A stretch of 64,000 bases of DNA from Streptomyces composti (GTDB lineage Bacteria; Actinomycetota; Actinomycetes; Streptomycetales; Streptomycetaceae), in contig NZ_JAATEM010000030.1 in assembly GCF_012034205.1 (NCBI RefSeq), positions 1 to 64,000 on the forward strand, written 5' to 3'. The number at the start of each line of letters is the position of its first letter. The first letter of the stretch is position 1. Shown here in pieces: positions 1-8,649 of the stretch. The notes beneath the pieces are model-generated. The model did not search any database. It was not told the origin of the DNA and was given only the letters and a program-made list of their open reading frames with translations. The position numbers and the translations under genes were made by a program.

Positions 1-219
1 TCGGAACGGACGGCATGCCGAGAGAAATCGCAGTCATCTGCTGTGCAACCCCAAGTCGTGGATCAAGGTCCGGCCCCGGTGAGCAGCGGGCTCCGGGCTT
101 CGAGATTACGGCACGGGCCCTGGCCGGAGCACATCCCCCGCGTAAACCCACCCAAAGGACGACGACCCGGAACAAAAGGGTTCCAGGCCGTCGTGCGGGG
201 CGTCCTCGGGGCGCCGTCG
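1..219. other. intergenic, no gene seen
   Basis: Non-coding stretch beyond the stop of the minus-strand site-2 protease gene. Frames running through it lack a ribosome-binding site and are the antisense shadow of the protease or junk. A weak 5-bp hairpin (169-173 with 180-184) is the only structure noticed and is too weak to call a terminator. In related Streptomyces ispG follows this gene pair, so the stretch could hold leader sequence for it. Confidence 0.5.
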
Positions 220-1524
220 CTAGGAGATCTTCACCGGGTTCACCACGTCGGCGACCAGCACCAGGATGGTGAAACAGACGAAGATGCCCGCCACCACGTA
301 CGCCACCGGCATCAGCTTGGCCACGTCGAACGGGCCGGGGTCCGGGCGGCGCAGCACCCTGGCGGCATTGCGGCGCAGCGACTCCCACAGGGCGCCGGCG
401 ATGTGGCCGCCGTCCAGCGGCAGCAGCGGGAGCATGTTGAACAGGAACAGCGAGAGGTTGAAGCCGGCCAGCAGCATCACGAACATCGCCAGCTGCTGGG
501 AGGCCGGGATGTCGAGCGTGGCGATCTCGCCGCCCACCCGGGCCGCGCCGACGACGCCCATCGGGGAGTCCGGTTCGCGCGGGCCGTCGCCGAAGGCCGC
601 GTCCCACAGGGCGGGGACCTTGGAGGGCAGGGCGGCCAGGGAGTCCACGGCGTCGCCGACCCGGTCGGTCATCCAGGTCACGGAGTCGCCGAAGTCCTGT
701 TTGACCACGCCGGTGGCGGCGCTGAAGCCGAGGAAGCCGGCCTTGACGTACTCGCCCTCGACGTACTGGCCGTGGCCGTCCTTCTTGGCGACCAGGTTGG
801 TGGCGATCTTCGCCTGGAGGGTGACCTCCTTGCCGTCGCGCTCGACGACGATCGGCACCTGCTTGCCCGCGCTGTCGCGGATCAGGTCGGAGAGAGTGCC
901 CCAGTCCTCGGTGCGCTTGCCGTCGAAGGCGACGATCTTGTCGCCGGCCTTGATTCCGGCCGCGGCGGCCGGGGACTGCGGGTCGCCCTTCTTGCACTCG
1001 TCGCGGTTCTCGCTCTGCGCGATCACGCACGGGGAGACCGAGCTGACCGTGGTGGTCTGCTGCTGGATGCCGAAGCCCATCAGGACGGTGAGGAACAGCG
1101 CGACCGCGAGGATCAGGTTCATGAAGGGGCCGGCGAACATCACCACGACCCGCTTCCACGGCTTGCGCGTGTAGAAGAGGCGGTTCTCGTCGCCCGGCTT
1201 GAGCTCCTCGAAGGCCGCCGAGCGGGCGTCCTCGATCATGCCGCGCCACGGGGAGGTGGAGCGGGCCTCGAGCCGGCCGTCGGGGCCCGGCGGGAACATG
1301 CCGATCATCCGGATGTAGCCGCCGAGCGGGATCGCCTTGATGCCGTACTCGGTCTCGCCCTTGTGCCGGGACCACAGGGTCGGGCCGAAGCCGACCATGT
1401 ACTGGGGCACACGGATGCCGAACATCTTGGCGGTGGACAGGTGTCCGAGCTCGTGCCAGGCGATGGAGACCAGCAGGCCGACCGCGAAGACGACTATGCC
1501 GAGGATGAACATCAGGGTCGTCAT
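220..1524 (-). CDS. M50 family site-2 intramembrane metalloprotease (RseP/Rip1-like)
   Basis: Zinc protease that cuts membrane-embedded substrates such as anti-sigma factors. The N-terminal membrane helix carries HELGH at residues 24-28, the zinc-binding site. The central part is a PDZ domain (about residues 150-265), and near the C-terminus NMLPLLPLDGG supplies the third zinc ligand (LDG motif) in another membrane helix. Length is 434 aa, normal for the family. I start at the ATG at 1524, which overlaps the dxr stop as ATGA, because this places the first helix at the N-terminus; a longer frame runs up into dxr but is not needed. Translational coupling to dxr is likely. The client protein cannot be told from the window. 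Confidence 0.93.
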   Translation of the reverse strand: MTTLMFILGIVVFAVGLLVSIAWHELGHLSTAKMFGIRVPQYMVGFGPTLWSRHKGETEYGIKAIPLGGYIRMIGMFPPGPDGRLEARSTSPWRGMIEDARSAAFEELKPGDENRLFYTRKPWKRVVVMFAGPFMNLILAVALFLTVLMGFGIQQQTTTVSSVSPCVIAQSENRDECKKGDPQSPAAAAGIKAGDKIVAFDGKRTEDWGTLSDLIRDSAGKQVPIVVERDGKEVTLQAKIATNLVAKKDGHGQYVEGEYVKAGFLGFSAATGVVKQDFGDSVTWMTDRVGDAVDSLAALPSKVPALWDAAFGDGPREPDSPMGVVGAARVGGEIATLDIPASQQLAMFVMLLAGFNLSLFLFNMLPLLPLDGGHIAGALWESLRRNAARVLRRPDPGPFDVAKLMPVAYVVAGIFVCFTILVLVADVVNPVKIS

Positions 1525-2792
1525 GCACGCGCCTCCGCGCTCGCCGTCCGGTCGGTCAGTTCCCGGGCTCTCGCCCGCGCCCAGGTCTCCGCTTCGAGGA
1601 CGTCCGGCACGGTCAGTGAGGTTCCCGCCTGCGGGGTGCCGTGTTCCTCGACCACCCGCGTGACGGTCTCCATGATGCCGTTGAACGGCAGCCGGCCGGC
1701 GCGGAACGCCTCCACGCACTCCTCGTTGGCCGCATTGAACACGGCCGGGGCGGTGCCCGCGAGCTCGCCGACGTGCCGGGCGAGGTTCACCGAGGGGAAG
1801 GCCTCGTTGTCGAGGGGGAAGAACTCCCAGGTGGACGCCTTGCTCCAGTCGAAGGCGGGGGCGGCGTCGGGGACCCGTTCGGGCCAGCCGAGGCCGATGG
1901 CGATGGGCCCGCGCATGTCGGGGGGCGTCGCCTGCGCCAGCGTCGATCCGTCCGTGAACTCAACCATCGAGTGGACATACGACTGGGGATGCACGACCAC
2001 CTCAATGCGGTCGAAGGGAATGTCGTAGAGCAGGTGCGCCTCGATCACCTCCAGTCCCTTGTTGACCAGGGTGGCGGAGTTGATGGTGATCACCGGGCCC
2101 ATCGCCCAGGTGGGGTGGGCGAGGGCGTCCTCCACGGTGACGTTCGCCAGCTCCTCCTTGGTGCGGCCGCGGAAGGGGCCGCCGGAGGCGGTGACGACCA
2201 GCTTGCGGACATCGGCGCGGGTGCCGGCCGCCAGCGCCTGGAACAGGGCGGCGTGCTCGGAGTCCACCGGGATGATCTGCCCCGGCTTGGCGCGTGCCTT
2301 CACCAGCGGGCCGCCCACGATCAGCGACTCCTTGTTGGCGAGCGCGAGGGTGCGGCCCGCCTCCAGGGCGGCCAGGGTCGGGGCGAGGCCGATGGAGCCG
2401 GTGATGCCGTTGAGGACGGTGTGGCAGTCGGAGGCGGCGAGCTGGGTGGCCGCGTCCGGTCCGGCGAGGATCTCGGGCAGCGGCTGCCCCGCGCCGTACC
2501 GCGCGGTGAGCGCCTCCCGCAGCGCCGGTACGACGTCCTCGCGGGCGACGGCGACGGTGCGGACACCGAGGCGGCGGGCCTGTTCGGCGAGGAGGTCGAC
2601 GCGGCTGCCGTTCGCGGAGAGGCCGGTGACCCGGAAGCGTGCGGGGTGGCGCAGCACCAGGTCGATGGCCTGGGTGCCGATCGACCCGGTGGAGCCGAGG
2701 ATCACCACGTCCTTCGGGCCGTCTCCGGCGACGGGGTCGTACACCAGATGCGGATCGGCGAGGGGAGCTGGAGCGTCGGTCATGGGCCCCAT
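1521..2792 (-). CDS. dxr: 1-deoxy-D-xylulose 5-phosphate reductoisomerase
   Basis: Second step of the MEP isoprenoid pathway: NADPH-dependent conversion of DXP to MEP in the cytosol. The NADPH-binding GSTGSIG sits at residues 33-39, LALANKESLIVGG follows in mid-protein, and the metal-binding PVDSEHAAL and catalytic-loop ASGGPFRG segments are intact. At 423 aa it is a little longer than the E. coli enzyme because of an N-terminal lead. Two in-frame ATGs (2792 and 2783) are possible; only the second has a G-run just upstream. It overlaps the site-2 protease gene by four bases, so the two are probably one transcript. Confidence 0.95.
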   Translation of the reverse strand: MGPMTDAPAPLADPHLVYDPVAGDGPKDVVILGSTGSIGTQAIDLVLRHPARFRVTGLSANGSRVDLLAEQARRLGVRTVAVAREDVVPALREALTARYGAGQPLPEILAGPDAATQLAASDCHTVLNGITGSIGLAPTLAALEAGRTLALANKESLIVGGPLVKARAKPGQIIPVDSEHAALFQALAAGTRADVRKLVVTASGGPFRGRTKEELANVTVEDALAHPTWAMGPVITINSATLVNKGLEVIEAHLLYDIPFDRIEVVVHPQSYVHSMVEFTDGSTLAQATPPDMRGPIAIGLGWPERVPDAAPAFDWSKASTWEFFPLDNEAFPSVNLARHVGELAGTAPAVFNAANEECVEAFRAGRLPFNGIMETVTRVVEEHGTPQAGTSLTVPDVLEAETWARARARELTDRTASAEARA

Positions 2793-2853
2793 TGTGTCCG
2801 GTCGGGGCCGGTGCGCAGGCCACCGCCCGCCGGGCGGCCGGGGCGCGGTGTCT

Positions 2854-2880
2854 CCCGGCGGGCCGCACGGGCCCGCCGGG
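2854..2880 (-). terminator. hairpin terminator after acyl-CoA dehydrogenase
   Basis: Perfect 11-bp GC stem (2854-2864 with 2870-2880) with a 5-nt loop, about 70 bp beyond the stop of the acyl-CoA dehydrogenase and upstream of dxr. There is no U-tract, as is usual for Streptomyces terminators. It separates the dxr transcript from the upstream gene. Confidence 0.6.
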
Positions 2881-2951
2881 GGCGCCCCGGCGCGGTCCGG
2901 GCGGGCGGCCGAGCGCGGGGGTGATGCGCTGTCGTGGTGTGCGGTGGCGGT

Positions 2952-4937
2952 TCAGCGGATCGGGCGGTGCACGTTCTCCTTGGTGCTCGGCCCCGGGCTC
3001 GCGTCGGCGATCCACGGCCCGTCGCCCGACGGGTCGATCACGCCCTGCTCCAGCCACTCGTAGGCCCCGGACAGCACGCCCTTGACCACCTTGCGGTCCA
3101 GGTCGTCGGTGTTGGTCCAGAGCCGGCCGAACAGCTCCTCCACCCGGATCCGCGCCTGCCGGCAGAAGGCGTCCGCGAGCTGGTAGGCCTCGCGGCCGTT
3201 CTCGCCCCGGCTGCGCAGCAGTTCGGCACGGACGCAGGCCGCGCTCATGGCGAACAGCTCGGCTCCGATGTCGACGATCCGGCCCAGGAAGCCCTGTTTG
3301 GTCTCCATCCGGCCCTGCCAGCGGGACATGGCGTAGAAGGTGGAGCGGGCCAGCTTGCGGGAGGTGCGCTCGACGTACCGCAGATGCGTGGAGAGGTCGA
3401 TGCCGTGCTTGAACTCGCCGAAGGTGCCCGGCAGCTGCCCGGGCCCGGCGACCAGCTTCGGCAGCCACTTGGCGTAGAAGACGCCCGCGTTGGCGCCCGC
3501 CCTGGCCTTGTCGCCGAGGGACTTGTCGGGGTCGATCAGATCGCCCGCGACCGACAGGTGCGCGTCGACGGCCTCGCGGGCGATCAGCAGATGCATGATC
3601 TCGGTGGATCCCTCGAAGATCCGGTTGATGCGCAGATCGCGCAGCATCTGCTCGGCGGGCACCGCCCGCTCGCCGCGCGCCCGCAGGGAGTCGGCCGTCT
3701 CGAAGCCGCGCCCGCCGCGGATCTGGACCAGCTCGTCGGCCATCAGCCAGGCCATCTCCGAACCGTAGAGCTTGGCGAGGGCGGCCTCGATGCGGATGTC
3801 GTTGCGGTCCTCGTCCGCCATCTGGGAGGCGAGGTCGACCACGGCCTCCAGGGCGAAGGTGGTCGCCGCGATGAAGGCGATCTTCGAGCCGACGGCCTCG
3901 TGCAGCGCGACCGGTTTGCCCCACTGCTCACGGGCCGCGGACCACTCGCGGGCGATCTTCAGGCACCACTTGCCGGCGCCGACGCACATCGCGGGCAGCG
4001 AGAGCCGGCCCGTGTTGAGCGTGGTCAGCGCGATCTTGAGGCCCTGGCCCTCCTCGCCGATGCGGTTCGCGGCGGGGACCCGGACCCGGTGGAAGCGGGT
4101 GACACCGTTCTCCAGGCCGCGCAGGCCCATGAAGGCGTTGCGGTTCTCGACGGTGATGCCCTCGCTGGCGGCCTCGACCACGAAGGCGGTGATGCCGCCG
4201 CGGTGCCCCTCGGACTCGGGGACGCGGGCCATGACGACCAGCAGGTCGGCGACCACGCCGTTGGTGGTCCACAGCTTCACGCCGTCGAGGATGTAGTCTC
4301 CGCCACTCTCGGCTCCGCTCGAGCGGGAGGTGCCCCCATCGTCGGGGACCGCCGTGGTGGCGAGCCGGGCCGGGTCGGAGCCGACGTCCGGCTCGGTGAG
4401 CAGGAAGGCGGAGATGTCGGTGCGGGCGCAGCGCGGGAGGAACTTCTCCTTCTGCTCCTGGGTGCCGAAGAGCTTCAGCGGCTGCGGGACGCCGATGGAC
4501 TGGTGGGCGGAGAGCAGCGCCCCGATCGAGGGGCTCGCGGAGCCGACCAGGGCGAGGGCCTTGTTGTAGTAGACCTGGGTGAGGCCGAGACCGCCGTACT
4601 TGGTGTCGATCTTCATGCCGAAGGCGCCGAGCTCCTTCAGGCCGGTGACGACCTCGTCGGGGATCCGCGCCTCGCGCTCGATCCGGGCACCGTCGATCTT
4701 GGTCTCGCAGAAGTCGCGGAGCTTGGCGAGGAACTCCTCGCCGCGCTGGGCGTCCTCGTCGGCCGGGAGGGGGTGGGGGTGGATGAGGTCGAGCCGGAAA
4801 CGGCCGAGGAAGAGCTCCTTGGCGAAGCTGGGCTTGCGCCAGTGCTGCTCCCGCGCGGCCTCCGCGACCTGACGGGCCTCACGTTCGGTGACGGTTGGTC
4901 GAGACGGAGTCGTGGGTGTCTCGGGGCTTGCGGACAT
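2952..4937 (-). CDS. acyl-CoA dehydrogenase family protein (large, FadE-like)
   Basis: FAD flavoprotein predicted to make the trans-2-enoyl-CoA in fatty acid beta-oxidation. The N-terminal half has the family signatures: FLLTEPDVGSDPA and LWTTNGVVADLLVVMARV for FAD and substrate contacts, then QIRGGRGFETADSLRARG and RINRIFEGSTEIMHLLIARE in the C-terminal helical domain. At 661 aa it has an extra C-terminal helical extension relative to the ~380-aa short-chain enzymes, as in long FadE-type proteins. The ATG at 4937 is chosen for the GAGGTG ribosome site nearby; longer upstream frames are not supported. An oddity is a Ser/Gly-rich insertion at about residues 199-212 coded by a repeat element (4303-4340) between the two FAD-site motifs. 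The gene stands alone between terminators, so its substrate is unknown. Confidence 0.9.
   Translation of the reverse strand: MSASPETPTTPSRPTVTEREARQVAEAAREQHWRKPSFAKELFLGRFRLDLIHPHPLPADEDAQRGEEFLAKLRDFCETKIDGARIEREARIPDEVVTGLKELGAFGMKIDTKYGGLGLTQVYYNKALALVGSASPSIGALLSAHQSIGVPQPLKLFGTQEQKEKFLPRCARTDISAFLLTEPDVGSDPARLATTAVPDDGGTSRSSGAESGGDYILDGVKLWTTNGVVADLLVVMARVPESEGHRGGITAFVVEAASEGITVENRNAFMGLRGLENGVTRFHRVRVPAANRIGEEGQGLKIALTTLNTGRLSLPAMCVGAGKWCLKIAREWSAAREQWGKPVALHEAVGSKIAFIAATTFALEAVVDLASQMADEDRNDIRIEAALAKLYGSEMAWLMADELVQIRGGRGFETADSLRARGERAVPAEQMLRDLRINRIFEGSTEIMHLLIAREAVDAHLSVAGDLIDPDKSLGDKARAGANAGVFYAKWLPKLVAGPGQLPGTFGEFKHGIDLSTHLRYVERTSRKLARSTFYAMSRWQGRMETKQGFLGRIVDIGAELFAMSAACVRAELLRSRGENGREAYQLADAFCRQARIRVEELFGRLWTNTDDLDRKVVKGVLSGAYEWLEQGVIDPSGDGPWIADASPGPSTKENVHRPIR
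4303..4340. repeat. palindromic repeat-like insertion inside acyl-CoA dehydrogenase gene
   Basis: The segment runs CCACTCTCGGCTCCGCTCGA then GCGGGAGGTGCCCCCATCG. It has the palindromic core GCTCGAGC and closely resembles a short dispersed palindromic repeat that I recall from Streptomyces intergenic regions. Here it lies in frame and encodes roughly the residues TSRSSGAESG. The resemblance is from memory, not from a search. Confidence 0.55.
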
Positions 4938-5075
4938 GAGGCTCACCTCGCCGCGAATCGGAAGATCGGGTTCGTTACCGACTGGTGCTACTCGATCGTA
5001 TGTACCCGATTCGTAGCGACCCCACCACCCTTCGTGCGGCCGATCGGCCCAGCCGCCGAGCGGGCCCGGCGGCGA

Positions 5076-5113
5076 CCGGCCACGTGTGCTGCGGCCGGCC
5101 ACGTGTGCCGCGG
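5076..5113. repeat. 19-bp tandem direct repeat with CACGTG core
   Basis: Two adjacent copies (5076-5094 and 5095-5113) of CCGGCCACGTGTGCYGCGG differ at one base. Each contains the palindromic hexamer CACGTG. It lies about 140 bp upstream of the acyl-CoA dehydrogenase start and could be a paired regulator site. No binding protein is known to me. Confidence 0.5.
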
Positions 5114-5148
5114 CCGGCCGCCCGCGGGGAAGGCTGCGCGGCGATGAA

Positions 5149-5189
5149 GAAGGGGCCCGGCACCGGAAGGCTCGGTGCGGGGCCCCTTC
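5149..5189 (-). terminator. hairpin terminator after aldehyde dehydrogenase
   Basis: GAAGGGGCCC (5149-5158) pairs perfectly with GGGCCCCTTC (5180-5189), and after one mismatch GCACCG pairs with CGGTGC around a 7-nt loop. It lies about 70 bp beyond the stop of the minus-strand aldehyde dehydrogenase. Confidence 0.7.
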
Positions 5190-5256
5190 GGCCGGGGTGC
5201 GGCTCACGCGTCAGCCGGGGTCCAGCGGACGCGTCAGCCGGAGTGCGGCGTCCGTG

Positions 5257-6705
<1,449 letters not shown>

Positions 6706-6852
6706 GTGAGTCCCGGCCCTTCCGCATCGGGGGTGGACATGGCTGGCATGCATTGCTGAGTCCACGGTAGGTGCGGGGCCGGGCGGGGTCGTTTGTCCGG
6801 GCCGTAGTAGTCGGGTGCCGCGGCACGCCGCAATGGCCAGTCAAGGGACGGG

Positions 6853-8466
6853 CTACTCGGCCGCGGTGGCCTTCAGCGCCAGCCACAGCTCCATGCGGAC
6901 GTCCGGGTCGTCCAGGGAGCGGCCGAGGATCTCCTCCACGCGGCGCATGCGGTAGCGCAGGGTGTGGCGGTGCACGCCGAGGTCGGCCGCGGCGGCGTCC
7001 CACTGGCCGTGCCGGGAGAGCCAGGCGCGCAGGGAGGCGACCAGATCGCCGCGGCCGGTGGCGTCGTGTTCGCGCAGGGCCCGCAGCAGGCCGTCGGCGA
7101 AGGCACGGACCGCGTCGTCGGCGAGCAGCGGCAGGACGGAGCCGGCCGCCATCTGCTCGTGCTCGACGAGCACCCGGCCGCGCCGCCGGGCCACGGACAG
7201 CGCCTGCCGGGCCTGTTTGTAGGCGGCGGAGGCGGCGATCGGCCCGGCGGGTGCGGACAGGCCGATGACGGGGTCGTCCTCGTCGGAGGCGGACAGGGTG
7301 CGGCGGACGTCGCCGCCGGGGCGGGCCGCCTCGAGGGCGGCCGCGTGGTCGCAGCAGGCGGTCACGGCGGCGCCGCCGTCGGCGGCGAGCACCACCAGCC
7401 GCTCCCCCTCGGGCACCACGAGCACGGCCTCGCCGGCGCGGGCGGCGGCCGACTCCATGACCTCGGCGAGCACGTCGAGGGCGTCACCGCCTCCCGCGCC
7501 GGGGTCGCGGGTGGTGGCCGCGGTGCCGGTCTCGGCGACGATCAGACGGAACGGCGCGTCGAGCAGGCCGCCGTAGAGGTCGCCGGCCACCGCGCGGGCG
7601 TGGTCCGGCTCCCCGGCGAGCAGCATGCGCAGCACGGCGGCGCCGAGGCGCTGCTCGGCGGCGTGCAGGGAGCGGGAGCGTTCGGTGGTGAGGGTGAGCA
7701 GGGCGATCGCGGAGTGCAGGGCGTAGCGCTCGGCGGTGCCCAGGGTGGAAGCGGTGCCGACGGCGAGGGCGGCGCGCGGGAGGCGTCCGGTGCCCAGGGA
7801 GTGCAGCTCGACGCGGTCCTCGTGCTCGGGTCCCGCGACCACGGAGGAGGCGGGTGCGGGCCGTTCGCGCAGCCGCTGGACGTCGGCGGTGAGCCGGGCC
7901 GCGCGCCGGCCGGCCCACTCCGGTGCGGTGGCGACGACGGCGCCCGAGGCGTCGTACAGCGCGGCCCATCCGTCGACCTGGGAGGCGAGGGCGGAGAGGA
8001 GTCCCTCGGGGCCTGCGGTCAGCGCCTGCTTGGTGAGTTCGCGCTGCGCGGCGAAACCCGCGGTGACCGCCTGGTACTGCTCGGCGGCGATGGCGGCGGA
8101 GACCGCCTTGCTGATGGCGAGGAAGGGGGTGCGGCGCGGCACCTCCAGCAGCGGCAGGCCCTCCTCCTCGGCCGCCCGGACCAGAGCCTGAGGTATGTCC
8201 TCGTAGTGGACGCCGACGGCGAAGCCGAGACCGACGACGCCGGCGCCGGCCAGCCGCTTCACATAGCGGCGCATCGCCTCGGGGTTCTCCGCGTCCAGCT
8301 TGAGCGCGGTGATCAGCAGCAGCTCCCCGCCCTCCATGTAGGGCACGGGGTCGGCGAGTTCGCTGGCATGCGCCCAGCGGACCGGAACGTCCAGCTTGTC
8401 CTCGCCGGCGCGGACGGTGAGTCTGAGCGCCGAGTGGTGGACGAGCGAGGCGAGCGTCAGGGGCAT
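6853..8466 (-). CDS. PucR family transcriptional regulator
   Basis: Cytosolic DNA-binding activator or repressor. The N-terminal third (about residues 1-125) is the PucR ligand domain, with VRWAHASELADPVPYMEGGELLLIT-type sequence. The middle is a GGDEF-like degenerate domain, and the C-terminal 50 residues form the PucR helix-turn-helix (AAADLGVHRHTLRYRMRRVE). Length is 537 aa, usual for the family. Members regulate purine, amino acid, GABA and polyamine catabolism. It sits just upstream of an aldehyde dehydrogenase on the same strand, with a 147-bp gap, and is likely its regulator. Ligand unknown. Confidence 0.9.
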   Translation of the reverse strand: MPLTLASLVHHSALRLTVRAGEDKLDVPVRWAHASELADPVPYMEGGELLLITALKLDAENPEAMRRYVKRLAGAGVVGLGFAVGVHYEDIPQALVRAAEEEGLPLLEVPRRTPFLAISKAVSAAIAAEQYQAVTAGFAAQRELTKQALTAGPEGLLSALASQVDGWAALYDASGAVVATAPEWAGRRAARLTADVQRLRERPAPASSVVAGPEHEDRVELHSLGTGRLPRAALAVGTASTLGTAERYALHSAIALLTLTTERSRSLHAAEQRLGAAVLRMLLAGEPDHARAVAGDLYGGLLDAPFRLIVAETGTAATTRDPGAGGGDALDVLAEVMESAAARAGEAVLVVPEGERLVVLAADGGAAVTACCDHAAALEAARPGGDVRRTLSASDEDDPVIGLSAPAGPIAASAAYKQARQALSVARRRGRVLVEHEQMAAGSVLPLLADDAVRAFADGLLRALREHDATGRGDLVASLRAWLSRHGQWDAAAADLGVHRHTLRYRMRRVEEILGRSLDDPDVRMELWLALKATAAE

Positions 8467-8649
8467 GGGGGCTGGTTGCCTTCGGGTCCGGTTGTCTGGG
8501 GAGCTGTGCGGGCCGTGTGAGAGGTGTGATCATTTGGCCGTGGCGTATGAACGGCCTGTGTCGATTCTGCCTCACTGTACGGTCCCCGCATGCCGGGCCG
8601 TTCAGCTCGTCCCGGATCGCCCCCGCATCACTCCCGCATCACTCCGGCG

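Larger units (their letters stand above)
4938..5256. other. intergenic between acyl-CoA and aldehyde dehydrogenases
   Basis: A 319-bp gap with no gene. It holds the leader and promoter zone of the acyl-CoA dehydrogenase (4938 to about 5040), a 19-bp tandem repeat (5076-5113) and a terminator hairpin for the aldehyde dehydrogenase (5149-5189). Frames crossing it are shadows. Confidence 0.6.

Noticed and set aside
169..184. GGAAC..GTTCC hairpin as a terminator for the site-2 protease
   Set aside because: 5 bp only, with no U-tract.
43..2028. Long plus-strand frame across the site-2 protease and dxr
   Set aside because: Antisense shadow: high-GC genes leave open opposite frames. No ribosome site, and minus-strand proteins have clear families.
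3108..3125. TTGGTCCAGAGCC in the acyl-CoA dehydrogenase as a second dre site
   Set aside because: Only one half matches, and it is inside coding sequence.
2934..5147. 737-codon plus-strand frame over the acyl-CoA dehydrogenase
   Set aside because: Rich in Gly, Val, Arg, Leu with no domain; it is the mirror of a recognised gene.
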